A stretch of 64,000 nt of DNA, from assembly GCA_021234155.1 (NCBI GenBank), contig JAJEKV010000017.1:4870792-4934791 (forward strand). Direction: 5' to 3'. A program made the translations under genes and the position numbers. Below, piece after piece: positions 10,711 through 21,023 of the stretch. Numbering within the stretch: the stretch's first letter is position 1; each line of letters opens with the position of its first letter. Source of the DNA: Isoetes taiwanensis. Its lineage: Eukaryota; Streptophyta; Lycopodiopsida; Isoetales; Isoetaceae. The notes beneath the pieces were generated by a model. It was not told the origin of the DNA, searched no databases, and worked only from the letters and a program-made list of their open reading frames with translations.

Positions 10711-12597
10711 TCTTATATTATAATGTTATAGCGTAAGTATGTCATGAATGAAACCCTAATTTGGATGGTTGAGATCATCCGATTGCATTCGGAGGTCGAG
10801 ATTTATCACACGACTTCCCACCACTGTGATTAGTCACGCTTTGATCTCTTAAGAGGAAGAGGAAAAGGAAAAGGGAGGACAAAAGGGGAAAATGAAGGAT
10901 AAAAAGGCACGAGGAAAAGGGGAAGGGGGAAAGGGAAAAAGGGAAGGGAAAATGGCATGGGAAAAAGGGGAAGAGGAAAAGGGTGAGGAAAGGGAAAAAT
11001 AGTATGGGACAAAGGATAAAATAAGGTAAAAAAAAAGGGGGAGGGAGGAAAAGGAAGGGAAAAAGGGCAACGAGAAAAGGTAAAGGGTGAGGAAAGGAGG
11101 AAAAGGGAAGGGAACAAGGGAAAGAAACAAATGGTGGAGAGACGAAAAAAGACATGCGAAAATAAAAAGGGAAAGGAAAAACGAAAAAGGAGGCAAAAAG
11201 GGAAGGGAAAAAGAGCACGAGAAAACGAGAGAGGAAAATGGAAAAGAGGAAGAGGCAAAGGGCATGGGAAAAATTTGAAAAGGAAAAGGGTGAGGAAAAG
11301 AAAAAAAAAGAAAGGGAAAAAAGGCATGGGAAAGGGGAAAGGAAAAGGAGAAAGGGGGATAGGGAAATGGAAAATGGGAAAAGGGGAAGAGGGTGGGAAA
11401 GGAGGAAAAGGAGCACGTAGAAAAGGTGAGGAAAAAGGAATGGAAAAGGTATGGAAAAATAAAAATGGAAAAAGAAATGGAAAAGGAAGGGGGAAAGGGA
11501 AGGGAAAAAGGACACATGGAAATGGGGAAGGGATGAAAAAGGAAGGCAAAGGAAAAAGGAAAAGGGAGGCAAAAAGGGGAGGGGGGGAAGGAAGGGAAAA
11601 AGGGCGCGAGGAAAATGGAGAGAAAAGAGGAAAGGGCACTTGAAAAATGGAAGAGGCAAAGGGTGAGGAAAGGGAAAGAAAGCAAGGGAAAATGAGCATG
11701 GAAAATGAAAAAAGAAAGAGGGGAATAAAAAGAAGAAGAAGAAGAGATTTTAACGTCACGCCACAAGGCAGCGTCCTATCAGACATGTGACACTTTACAA
11801 CACACCCAGATGGGTCTTGCCCCCACCACGTAAAAAAAAAGGGGAAAAAAGGAATGGAAAACGGCAAGGAAAAATAGAAAGGGAAAAAAGAAAAGGAGAA
11901 GGAAGGGGGAAGGGAAATGGAAAAAAGGCACGGGAAAAAGGGAAAGGGTAGAGAAAGGATAAAAAAAAGGAAGGAAAATGGAGATTGAGAGGGGAGGGGG
12001 GAGGGGGGAAAAATAAAAGGGTAAAAAAAAGGGGAGAGAGAAATGGGAAAACGGAGAACATGGGATAAAGAGGAAGAGGGTGGGGAAAGGAAGAAGAGGG
12101 GCACATGAAAAAGATGGAAAAAAAAAGAAAACAAAAAAGGGCATGGGAAAAGGAAAAAGAAGAGGAAAGGGAAAAGGAAAAAGGGCACAGGAAAATTAGG
12201 AAGAAAGGGGAAAGACCGAAAAGGAAAGGGAAAAAGTCCATTAAAAAAAAGGGAAGGGAAAAAGAAAAGCGGAAAGAGAAGGGAATGGAAGGGGAGGGAG
12301 AAGGAGTTAAAAAAAAAAAAAAAGGGAGAAGGGAAAAAGAAGACGTGTAGGGAAAATAGGAATAAGGGAAAAGGGAAAAAGAAAGGGCGTAAGAGAATGA
12401 TGAAATAAGGAAACGTGGGATAGAGCAAAAAACAACGGAAAGGGAAGGGTGTTGGATATACAAAAACCTATTATAGCCCAGCAATGCTGGACTTGGTTTC
12501 TATTCTATTAGATTTATGAAAAGGAGTCTGAGATGAATATATTTTCGTCTACACAGGTTCCCAACTTATGCCCAGCAACGCTGGGTACCATTACTAG
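10711..12597 (+). mobile_element. A/G-rich (polypurine) Helitron, subfamily 1
   Basis: It starts TCTTATATTATAATGTTATA after an A. It ends with hairpin cccagc-aac-gctggg (12571-12585), spacer and CTAG at 12594-12597 before a T. The 5' block reads CCCTAATTTGGATGG, then ATCCGATTGCATTCGGAGG, as in the copies at 18762, 24427 and 38939. The body is nearly all A/G except for about 90 bases of mixed sequence at 11745-11835. A second, weaker hairpin-like CCCAGCAATGCTGG lies at 12478. The insertion point coincides exactly with the 5' terminus of the minus-strand Helitron 4647-10710. Confidence 0.85.
11745..11835. other. Mixed-sequence island inside the polypurine body
   Basis: About 90 bases of normal composition (containing AACGTCACGCCACAAGGCAG and CACACCCAGATGGG) interrupt the A/G tract. 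No other copy has an obvious counterpart. It could be a nested insertion, a captured fragment, or the seam between two fused purine tracts. Confidence 0.5.
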
Positions 12598-13550
12598 TCC
12601 AATCTTAATGAGCATATTTCGGAGATATTAAGTACACCATTCATTCCCTACATACTAATATCAAGGATGTTGAGGGAAGAGAGTTATGAATCAACATGTT
12701 GTTCACATCGTCATTTGTTGTAGTTGAATTCATTGCTAATAATCATCACCTAAGTGAGTAGTGTGTGAATATCAACCACTGGTTCATTAGTAAAAATGCA
12801 TTTAGGTCTGGTTGTGTCTGATTATGAACCATTGATACAACGATAACAACACATAGGTGCTCAATAATTTTTGACGTTCAGTCTGTCATTAAAATGGTTG
12901 AGATAATGATATACATTTTGCTCCGGAGGGAAAGGAAGCCATAAATAGTTTCTAGTGTGAAAATAATTCAAGCCAAATTTGCCTTTTTCAACAAGACCAT
13001 CATGTTGAAGTAGTTATGTACTTGGACTTCACTGAGTGATCCACTTAGTTATGCCATAACACATTTATGGCCTTCGAGTCTACGCATATTAAACAACATA
13101 TTCCATCTCACACAATCTGGGCTAGAAATATTTTTAAGAAAATGATGTGGAGGACTGAGTGCTAATTACCTTAACATTTAGCTATTTTCCCATTGAGTGT
13201 GGTGTTAGATTGATTTATTTTACCCTGCAACATATGTACGCTAAGGGGCAAAAATTAAGGCTCAAAACCACATAGTCAGTGTGAAGACAATATCATTCGT
13301 TCAATTTTGTTAGATTTAGACAATGAGATAACTTACACCACTTAGATCCAACCTTGAAATATGATATTCATGTGAGAAATACCATAGATACAATGAACAC
13401 ACTTAAGGCAATGCAACAAATTCACAATTCCAATGGTCAGACTAATATTTAAAATATCAGACCATCGGGTTACTGTAGCAAGTAACACTGATCACACACA
13501 ATGGGATTATTCAAAATGTTTTACTCTGCTTATTTGATGCCGATTCCTCC
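12598..13550. other. No recognisable gene
   Basis: AT-rich sequence with no coding frame, RNA gene or repeat structure that I can support. Confidence 0.5.
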
Positions 13551-13554
13551 CCCA

Positions 13555-13690
13555 GAATGGTCGATGAACCACCTGATGATCGAATTCATCTTCTGCCTGG
13601 TATTTTATGCTGTCTTCGATGGTTATGGCTCCAAATCAGCAGCTCGGTCCGGCCACCTATTTTGTTTTCTAAGTTTGTAATACATTTCCA
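13555..13690 (+). pseudogene. Possible PP2C phosphatase fragment
   Basis: One frame reads FYAVFDGYGSKSAAR, close to the FFAVFDGHGG-type motif I of plant PP2C Ser/Thr phosphatases, with the usual His replaced by Tyr. The preceding residues (DDRIHLLPG) are in another frame, so at least one frameshift is needed, and a stop follows soon after. With only about 15 informative residues this is a tentative gene scrap, not a working phosphatase. Confidence 0.3.
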
Positions 13691-14633
13691 TGTCACTATA
13701 ATAACAATAGTAACATTGGCCCTTAAACGAACTCAATGGCCATACCATTTTAAACTCAATGGTCGTAACCTTGCCTTATATTTAAATGGCATTTCATTCA
13801 TCCACACTAGGTCAAGATTCCCTAAGCTGCCGAAGCTTTAGAAATTCAATGCTTATGGGATTGCGGGAACAGTAAGCCTTGCAGATTTTGATATTATTAA
13901 ATGGGGCATAAGAGGAGCTAATTTTGAACGATTTGGTGTGGATACTTCTGATGTTTAGTTTTACTAGATGTGGTTGGCTTATTTTATTACACCAATCATT
14001 AAACCAACCCCAGGAACTGTCCCCATTTGGAACCATGACAACTACTATTGGTCAGCTATTGAACAAAAAAACCTTCAGGAGACCTGCCATTGTCTTGCCA
14101 CTGTCTCATGCATAGAAGGTGGAATCAAGTGATGATGGGATGGTACAGTTTGTTTCTGAGACCTACTGCATTTCAAAGTTGAGGAGTTTTTCTTAGCACA
14201 TGATGCAGCCAGGATTCCTTTGCAATTTATCTTAATTTACTAAGATATATGCAGAGCCCTGTGTATATCCAGTACTTCAAGTTAAGTCATATCTCTGTGA
14301 TCTTCAGAAGATCATTATGCAATAACTACTACATTTCCAACAAATTTTAACCTCAAATGGCAAGCTTATACACAGTTCTAATACAAGCCCTTCAGAAAAT
14401 ACATGCAAGGATATGAAAGTACATTCTCTCTTCACATTCTGTCACTGCTGCAGAAATGATATTATTTAAATTACAAGTAAAATAAGCTGCCTATCTGCCA
14501 TTTGAGCAAGGGAATTTTGCTGCTCAAAAGAGGATCGAGGATCTTGCCATAGACGTATGCACACTATCCTAACTCATATTCTTACTTGGATTTTCATCTT
14601 AGATTTTCATTGTTTTTTTTTTTGTTGTAATAG

Positions 14634-14793
14634 GATGAGCTACAATGGCCAGAATCCTTGACAATTTCAGCAATGAACAAGCGATTTGAGACATTAGACA
14701 ATGATGATGATGACTTTGAAGATCTTGGAAATACTGACACGCCAGTAACGTATGCTGCAAAGAAACGACGAAGCGATGGTAGTGTGAATTCGG
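14634..14793 (+). pseudogene. Isolated exon-like segment with an acidic stretch and a basic KKRR
   Basis: A T-rich tract ending in TAG gives a plausible splice acceptor at 14633, and GTGTGT at 14794 a plausible donor. The frame between reads DELQWPESLTISAMNKRF, then an acidic run (DNDDDDFEDL) and AAKKRRSDGS, a possible nuclear signal. I do not recognise the family. It may belong with the coiled-coil/En-Spm-like segment at 17010-18163, which has the same orientation, but no continuous gene can be assembled. Confidence 0.3.
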
Positions 14794-15868
14794 TGTGTAT
14801 TATCGCTCACCTCATAATGTTGCATTCATATCACTTTCTTCTTCGTAGTTCTGGATACTGCAGGTTAAAGATAGATGCATGCTAAAGATAGATGCATGTT
14901 CAGATAGGTTTGCTAGTCTAACATTAGGTCGCATGCATATGCTAGATGCTGGTCTACTCCGCCATCCAAGCAGCAACAGCCCAATAGAGATTAGAATCCA
15001 ACTATCCGATCTCCTGGTTGAAGTCAATGTTGACATCTTGAAAAGATTACAAAGCTTTACTGCTTAGTGAGTACAAGGTGCAGCTTTGATGTGTGCATTA
15101 AGAAATATGGAAGAAAAAAGGTTCCTGTTAAATAGATCATGCAAAACTGCATTAGACTATGCAGAACTCAAATAAATGGAGAGAGTGGTGAAACATAATC
15201 TTATATTGATATTGATATATTCATGAGAGATCTACAACTATGCTGCTACACCCTTTCCAAGGGCATAGTGCACAATGAGTCGTGCAGTAGAACTATCAGC
15301 TTCATCTTTTCCAAGGGCATAAGGCAAAATGCTCTCTTGGTATAGCAATTATGTTGTCTTTAAACAGCTGATGTCGTATGATTACCAAATCGTAGTAATC
15401 TCCACCCTTGGATCAGCATCTTGGCAATGGAAGTTATTTCCATGGCCTATTGCTCTCACAGATTCTCAGTTCCATGGCTGAGAGTGAGAGGATTATCAAA
15501 TCACCTCCAGCATGCCATAATAATACCTTCTCTTCAATAATCTTATGGAAAGCCATCGAATAGGCCATCATAGTGCCTTTCCTGTAATATTTTCCAGCTT
15601 AAAATGATATAGCGGAAGGCCATAGTCTAGGCCGATAAGCAAAACTTGAATATATAGTAGGGCTATCATAGAATGTGGTTTTACTAGAATATATAGCAGG
15701 GCAATCATGCTTTGTAAGGGAACATGAGCATGTTTTCAATACTTCTTCTCTAATTTCTGTCTTTAATGTATGATGCAATGTGCTTCCAGCCACTCCAGCA
15801 TTATTGATCTGCAGCAACTCATCTAGCTTGAGTTACATATCAGAATCTTAAGCAGCAATTAAATCAAC
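14794..15868. other. No recognisable gene
   Basis: Possible intron or spacer between two coding-like fragments. It contains short repeated phrases such as TTTCCAAGGGCATA near 15250 and 15310. The last 40 bases read as a glutamine/leucine-rich coil (QQLNQLLQKQIK), which links it to the segment after 17007. Confidence 0.35.
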
Positions 15869-15890
15869 TATTGCAGAAACAGATCAAGGA
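15869..15890 (+). repeat. 22-bp direct repeat, left copy, flanking the EIN3-like fragment
   Basis: TATTGCAGAAACAGATCAAG plus GA is repeated exactly at 17007-17028. Both copies encode part of a coil reading LLQKQIK. It looks like a duplicated junction around the EIN3-like insertion. Confidence 0.75.
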
Positions 15891-15901
15891 TCTTAAGCAG
15901 C

Positions 15902-17006
15902 ATGGATTTCATGGGAGATAATGACGCAGAGGGGATTGCAGACGATGATAGTGATGAGGATATTGATATTGACGAGCTTGAAAAGAGAATGTGGAGGGAT
16001 AGAATCAGGCTTAAAAGGATGAAAGATCGCCAAAAGTTAAAGGTCTGCTTGATAGGCCTAGGCAGAAGCAATCCCAAGAACAGGCCCGCCGAAAGAAGAT
16101 GTCTAGAGCTCAAGATGGCATATTGAAGTATATGTTAAAAATGATGGAGGTCTGCAAAGTACAGGGCTTTGTGTATGGCATTATCCCAGAGAAGGGTAAG
16201 CCAGTAAGTGGGGCTTCAGATAATATTAGGGCTTGGTGGAAGGAAAAGGTGAGGTTTAACGTAAATGGACCTGCAGCCATTGCTAAGTATCAAACAGAGC
16301 ATGGAATGCCCGAAAACCCGATGGTGGTTCTCTTGCAGCACCAACACCTCACACTCTTCGGGAATTACAAGACACTACTTTGGGATCACTACTTTTACGC
16401 CTTTAATGCAAAGATTGTGATCCTCCACAACGGCGATTTCCTTTAGAGAAGGGAACTCCGCCGCCATGGTGGCCATCTGCAAGTGAAGAATGGTGGCCCT
16501 CAATTAGGTTTACCAAAGGGCAAGGGCCACCTCCTTACAAGAAGCCTCATGATCTTAAGAAGGCCCGGTAGGTGTACTCACCGGCCAATCAAGCATATGT
16601 CCCCAGACATTACAAAGATTAGGAAGTTGGTCAGACAGTCAAAATGCTTGCAAGACAAGATGACAGCAAGGGAAAGTGCATCTTGGTTAGCAGTCCTTAA
16701 CCAGGAGGAGACACTTGCTCGCCAGCAGAACTTGACAGGTTGGCCAAATAGTGAAGGAACCCCAGGAAGTGGTAACGGTAATTGCCTCACACAAAGCAGT
16801 GCTAGTGAGTATGATGTGGAAGGATTTGAAGAATGCCAAAATGCTGTCTCTATTTCTTGTACTGAAGGAGGGCAGGAGAATGACTATGAAGAAAATGGTC
16901 CTTCCCTGAAATCTTCAGCAAATAATTCTTTTAAGATACGTCCTGCATCTCATGAGCCTGATTCGTGCTTAACTATTGCAGCTCGAACTGCAAAAAGGAA
17001 AAGTCT
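15902..17006 (+). pseudogene. EIN3/EIL-like transcription factor pseudogene
   Basis: EIN3/EIL proteins are plant nuclear DNA-binding factors of ethylene signalling. The fragment starts at MDFMGDNDAEGI with an acidic stretch and [18 protein letters not shown]. It continues in a second frame with [46 protein letters not shown] and [10 protein letters not shown]. Further frames give [23 protein letters not shown], then [20 protein letters not shown] and [20 protein letters not shown]. These are the conserved N-terminal DNA-binding blocks of the family in the right order. Frameshifts (near 16055, 16330 and 16570) and stops (near 16398 and 16570) disable it. The typical C-terminal half is missing: after about 16740 the sequence is a short non-conserved tail. 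There are no introns. A 22-bp direct repeat flanks it. Confidence 0.9.
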
Positions 17007-17028
17007 TATTGCAGAAACAGATCAAGGA
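17007..17028 (+). repeat. 22-bp direct repeat, right copy
   Basis: Exact second copy of 15869-15890. It directly follows the EIN3-like fragment and continues into a coil-coding stretch ([14 protein letters not shown]). Confidence 0.75.
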
Positions 17029-18163
17029 AATTAATGACTTGAGAAAAGAGCTACATAAGAAAGATTCTGCTTATTCTGATACTCAGTTATGCTTGCAAAT
17101 GAAGCAAGCAGAATTCTTAATGATAAAGTTAGAGACAGGGCAAGTAAAATGCCAGGTTTCTTGTATGCAACTTGCTCTGTCTCAGAAGGATAATCAGCTG
17201 AAAGTTACAAATAATGTTATTCCCCCAATTACTAGTTAGTAGCTTTTGTGTTATTACTAGCTTTTATGTCTTCAACTTTGAAAATGCATTCTTCACTTGT
17301 ATTGGAAGTGCAAGGCAGCATTAACTTCTAAAAATATCTCTCAATTGCATTGCAGGTTGTTGAAGAATATCGCAAGAACGAATATGTGTCTTTGCTTTGT
17401 GGCGACGAAAAATTTGGTTTGGGGCTGATTCATGAAACAGATCCTGCTGGTTTGGCACATGGGATACCAATTGGTGAAGGTAATGTTTCATTAAATATTT
17501 ATTATCTTGAAAAGGGTTCCGAAGAGCTACCAATGCCATTTCCGACGAGTGAACTCGAGATTTTTAATGATCTTGGCACTAATATGAAGCAATGGTTCGT
17601 GCGATGGCCAAAGTCAAGGCTTCGTCCCGTTCCTCAAATTGAAGCAAGGAAAATTTTGTCCGATTTAAGCACAATGGAGGAAGACAAGTCCATTATGGAA
17701 AAATCAGATGATGATAGCAGTGGCGATGATTTATAGGTATGTTATACTTCAAATTGTCCTTTTTCATGATACAATAATGGGGCTGCCATTGAAATTAAAT
17801 GTGCTGTTTTGAAATTCTTGTTTTTTATATTTTCTATGTGATTTGCATGTCGCAGACTACAAAGTCAAAGGAGATTAGAAGATTGGAAAAAATGCAGCCT
17901 CTCAAACACAAGATTATATGCATGATTGCGCTTGGCAAGGAGAAGATTGATGATGTTAATGCTGTAGATCTTCTTAAACTGAGCAAGGAATTGAATAAGA
18001 CACACAAGAAGGCATTTTCCGATCTATGTAAGTCCAAGGTGAGGGGTTCAGATTTGTATAAACTCTTTGCAATGGCATGCATAAAGTGCAATATCGTGAG
18101 AATCTCCAAAGACGGTTGGAGAACGGGAAACATCAACCATTCAACTGTCACTTTTACAGGGTG
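17010..18163 (+). pseudogene. Fragment resembling a plant En/Spm-associated (Ptta-type) transposon protein
   Basis: Three coding-like pieces lie in a row. (1) 17010-17239 is a coiled-coil stretch. (2) 17356-17736, after a good acceptor (TTGCATTGCAG), reads YVSLLCGDEKFGLGLI, then HETDPAGLAHGIPIGEG, then ELPMPF, then WFVRWPKSRLRPVP. The spacing of 'V-L-G-I..DP..hG..lG..v..LP.P..L.W' resembles the C-terminal domain of plant Ptta/En/Spm transposon proteins. (3) After a canonical intron (GTATGT at 17737 to GCAG at 17855), 17856-18163 is a basic helical region. A stop codon ends piece 2 exactly at the donor. The family assignment is by pattern only and uncertain. Confidence 0.35.
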
Positions 18164-18484
18164 ATTGCATATTGAGACCTTGGACAAACTTAAGACACAT
18201 GCATCTATTTATTATGTTTTATTATGATATTGCTTTAAAAGTTTAGTAGAACTTGCAATTGACATTTATTATATTGATCCATTGTCAATGTAATATTTAT
18301 TGTAGCCTTCTAGGCATTGATTTTTGAAATCAATCTATCTTTACTTTTGGCAAAGTAGTTGTGGTTACCACTTGTAAGCCATTAAAGAAGGACATGTAAA
18401 CACAAATGCTTTTAATGAAATGTAGTACTGGTTAAGAACTATTTCAAAATGCTATGAAACCATCGAGGAGAAGCTTAACTGCTT
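18164..18484. other. No recognisable gene
   Basis: AT-rich sequence downstream of the last coding-like piece. Nothing specific is seen. Confidence 0.4.
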
Positions 18485-18761
18485 GGACGTGAAAAATAAT
18501 CATGGTTAATAATCTTAACCACTAGGAGACCTAACTGCTTCTTGTAGTCTAATATTAGATGCTTGGTTGTGAAAAACATGTATGCTTGATAGTCGTAACC
18601 ACTAGGCATATGGACGCGAAAAACAATTATGGTTAATAATCTTAACCACTACGAGACCACTACATTTTAACTGCTTCTTGTAGTCTAATCTTAAGTGCTT
18701 GGACGTGAAAAACATTTATGATAAATAGTCTTAACCACTAGTCATATGGACATGAATAACA
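18485..18761. repeat. Minisatellite, left part
   Basis: Irregular repeats with the phrases TGGACGTGAAAAACA, GGTTAATAATCTTAACCACT, CTGCTTCTTGTAGTCTAAT and CATATGGAC. TTAA-centred inverted pieces (GGTTAAxxxxTTAACC) occur in most units. The same array resumes at about 20780, so it was split by the Helitron at 18762. Confidence 0.75.
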
Positions 18762-20766
18762 TCTTATATTATAATGTTATAGCGTAAGTATGTCATGACT
18801 GAAACCCTAATTTGGATGGTTGAGATGATCCGATTGCATTCGGAGGTCGAGACCTCCACCATGATTGGCCATGCTCTAATGTCTGAAGAGGAAAGGGAAA
18901 ATAAAAAGGGAGGAGAAAATGGCAAAGTGAAAAGCAAAAAGGCACGGGTAAAAGGGAAAGAAAGAAAGGAAAAAAGGAAAGTGAAAAGAGCACGAAAAAG
19001 GGAAAGGAAAATAAAGAAAAAAAGGACACTATGAAAAGGAGAAGATGGAAAGGATGAGGATAGGAGTAAAAGGGAAGTTGAAAAGGGGATGAGGAAAAGG
19101 GTAGAGAAAAAGGAAGGGAAAAGGAAAAGGGAAAAGGAAAGAAAAGGGAAAGGGAAAGGAAAAGGTAAAAGAAAGGGGGAGGAGGAGGGAGTGAAAAGGT
19201 ACACTGGGAAAGGGGAAGAGTAAAAAGGTGGGGAAAGGAGGAAAAGGGGAGGAGATAAAGGCAAAAAGGCACGGATAAAAGGGAAAAGGAAATAGAAAAT
19301 ATCACAAAAAAGAGAAAGGAAAAGTAAGAGAGAAAATAAAGGAAAAAAAATGACACTATGAAAAGGAGAAGAGGGAAAGGGTGAGGACGTGGAGTAAAAA
19401 GGAAGGGAAAAAAGGGGATGAGGAAAAGGGTAGAGATAACGGAAGGGAAAAGGAAAAGGGAAAAGCAAAAGGAAAAGGGAAAAGCAAAAGGAAAATGGAA
19501 AGGGAAAAGGGGAGAGGAGGAGGGAGCGAAAAGGGACAGTGGGAAAGGAAGAGAGAAAAAGGTGGGGAAAGGAGAAAAAAGGAAGGGAAAACGACACGAA
19601 AAAAAAAAAAAAAAGGAAGAGAAAAAAGGGAGGAGAGAAGGGATGGAAAGGGTAAAGGAAAAAGCGAGGAGGGGCAAAAGGAAAAAGGGCATGGGGAAAA
19701 GAGGAAGAGAAACGAAGGAGAGAAGGAAAAAGGAAGAGAAAGGAGGGAGGAAAGGGAAAAGGAAAAAGAAAAGAAACAAATGGGGAGGAAAGGGAAAGAA
19801 AAAGACTACGAGAAAAAAACTAAGAGGGAAAGGGTGGGCAAAGGGAAGGAATAGGGGAAGAGAAATAAAAAGGGAAGGAAAAAAAAGACAAGGAGGTTGA
19901 AAATGGAAAAGGAAAACGTGAAAAAAGTGGAAGCAAATGGAAAAACAAAAAGGGAAAAACCGGAGGTAAAATGGAAAAATAGAAAGGGGAGGTGAATAAA
20001 AAGGAAGAGCAAAATAGAAAAAGAAAAGAGAAGGAAAAGGAAAAAAGGAGGGGAGGAGGAAAAAGGTGAAGAAAGGGGAAAAGAGGAGCGAAAAAAAGAA
20101 TGAAAAATAGAAGAGAAAAGGGACATGGCAAAAAAAGGGAAGAGGGAAAGGGTGAGGAAAGGGAAAACCGAAGGAAAATGGACATGGAAAAAGGGAAAGG
20201 GAAAGAGGAAAAAGAAAAAAAAGGAGGGGGAAAAGAAAGGAAAAAAGGGCAACTAGAAAAAGGAAGAAGGGCTGGGCAAAAGAGGAAAAGGGAAGGAAAA
20301 AGGGGAAAAAAGAAAAGGTGGGGAGAAGGAAAGGGAAAAGGGAAAAAGGAAAGGAAAGGGGGAAAAGAAAGGAAAAACTTAGAAAGAAGGGCACGAGGAA
20401 AAGAGGAAGAGGGAAATGGGAAAAGAGATGGGGAAAGGGCAAGGAAAAGGGAAAAAAAGGCAACCACAAATTGGAGAAAAGGAAGGGAAAAATAGAAAAA
20501 GGAAAAATGGGGGTAAACAAAAAAAGAGAAAAAGAGGAAATGGAGTAATGGAAAAAGAAAAAAGTAAATTGAAAAATGTAAAAAGGGAAAAGGGGCAAGG
20601 GGGAAATAGGAAAAAAAAAATAGTAGACAAAGGCAAAATGAAAAAGGAAAACGGAAAAGATAAGGGGAAGTGCGAAATGTGGTCGAATGCTCTTGATTAT
20701 CCAAGAATCCATTTAACAATTGCTCCAAAGATGTCATTCCGCCGGTTCTAGCTATAAAGCAACTAG
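18762..20766 (+). mobile_element. A/G-rich (polypurine) Helitron with an atypical 3' end
   Basis: It starts TCTTATATTATAATGTTATA after an A, with the subfamily 1 block CCCTAATTTGGATGG then ATCCGATTGCATTCGGAGG. The body from about 18888 to 20670 is nearly all A/G. Phrases such as GGCACGGGTAAAAGGGAAA and GGACACTATGAAAAGGAGAAG occur twice, about 340 bases apart (18940-19040 and 19270-19370), showing internal duplication. The last 90 bases are normal sequence ending in CTAG at 20763-20766 before T, but the family hairpin is absent. The right boundary is therefore a guess between about 20680 and 20766. It interrupts a minisatellite. Confidence 0.7.
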
Positions 20767-20779
20767 TATGGCACTCACA

Positions 20780-21000
20780 TTAGTTTATGGTTAATGATCT
20801 TAACCAATAGGCATATGGACATGAAAAATGTTTATAGTTAATAGTCTTAACCAGTAGTAGACTACTATATTTTAACTACTTGTTTTAATCTAATCTTAAA
20901 TGCTTGGACGTGAAAAACCTTTGTGGTTAATAGTCTTTACCACTAGGCCTATGGGATTGAAAACATTTATGGTTAAGAGTCTTGACCACTAGGCATAAAT
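20780..21000. repeat. Minisatellite, right part
   Basis: Continuation of the 18485-18761 array (GGTTAATGATCTTAACCA, CATATGGACATGAAAAATG, GCTTGGACGTGAAAAACC). It resumes immediately after the Helitron. Confidence 0.75.
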
Positions 21001-21023
21001 GTCATAGAACAAATGCATACATA

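Noticed and set aside
12470-12500. Second Helitron 3' end at CCCAGCAATGCTGG
   Set aside because: The stem is imperfect and no CTRR end follows at the right distance. It may be a relic, as a decayed version also appears near 26195.
18485-21000. CRISPR-like repeats
   Set aside because: Repeat lengths and spacers are irregular, the units are themselves tandemly related, and the context is a plant genome. It is a minisatellite.
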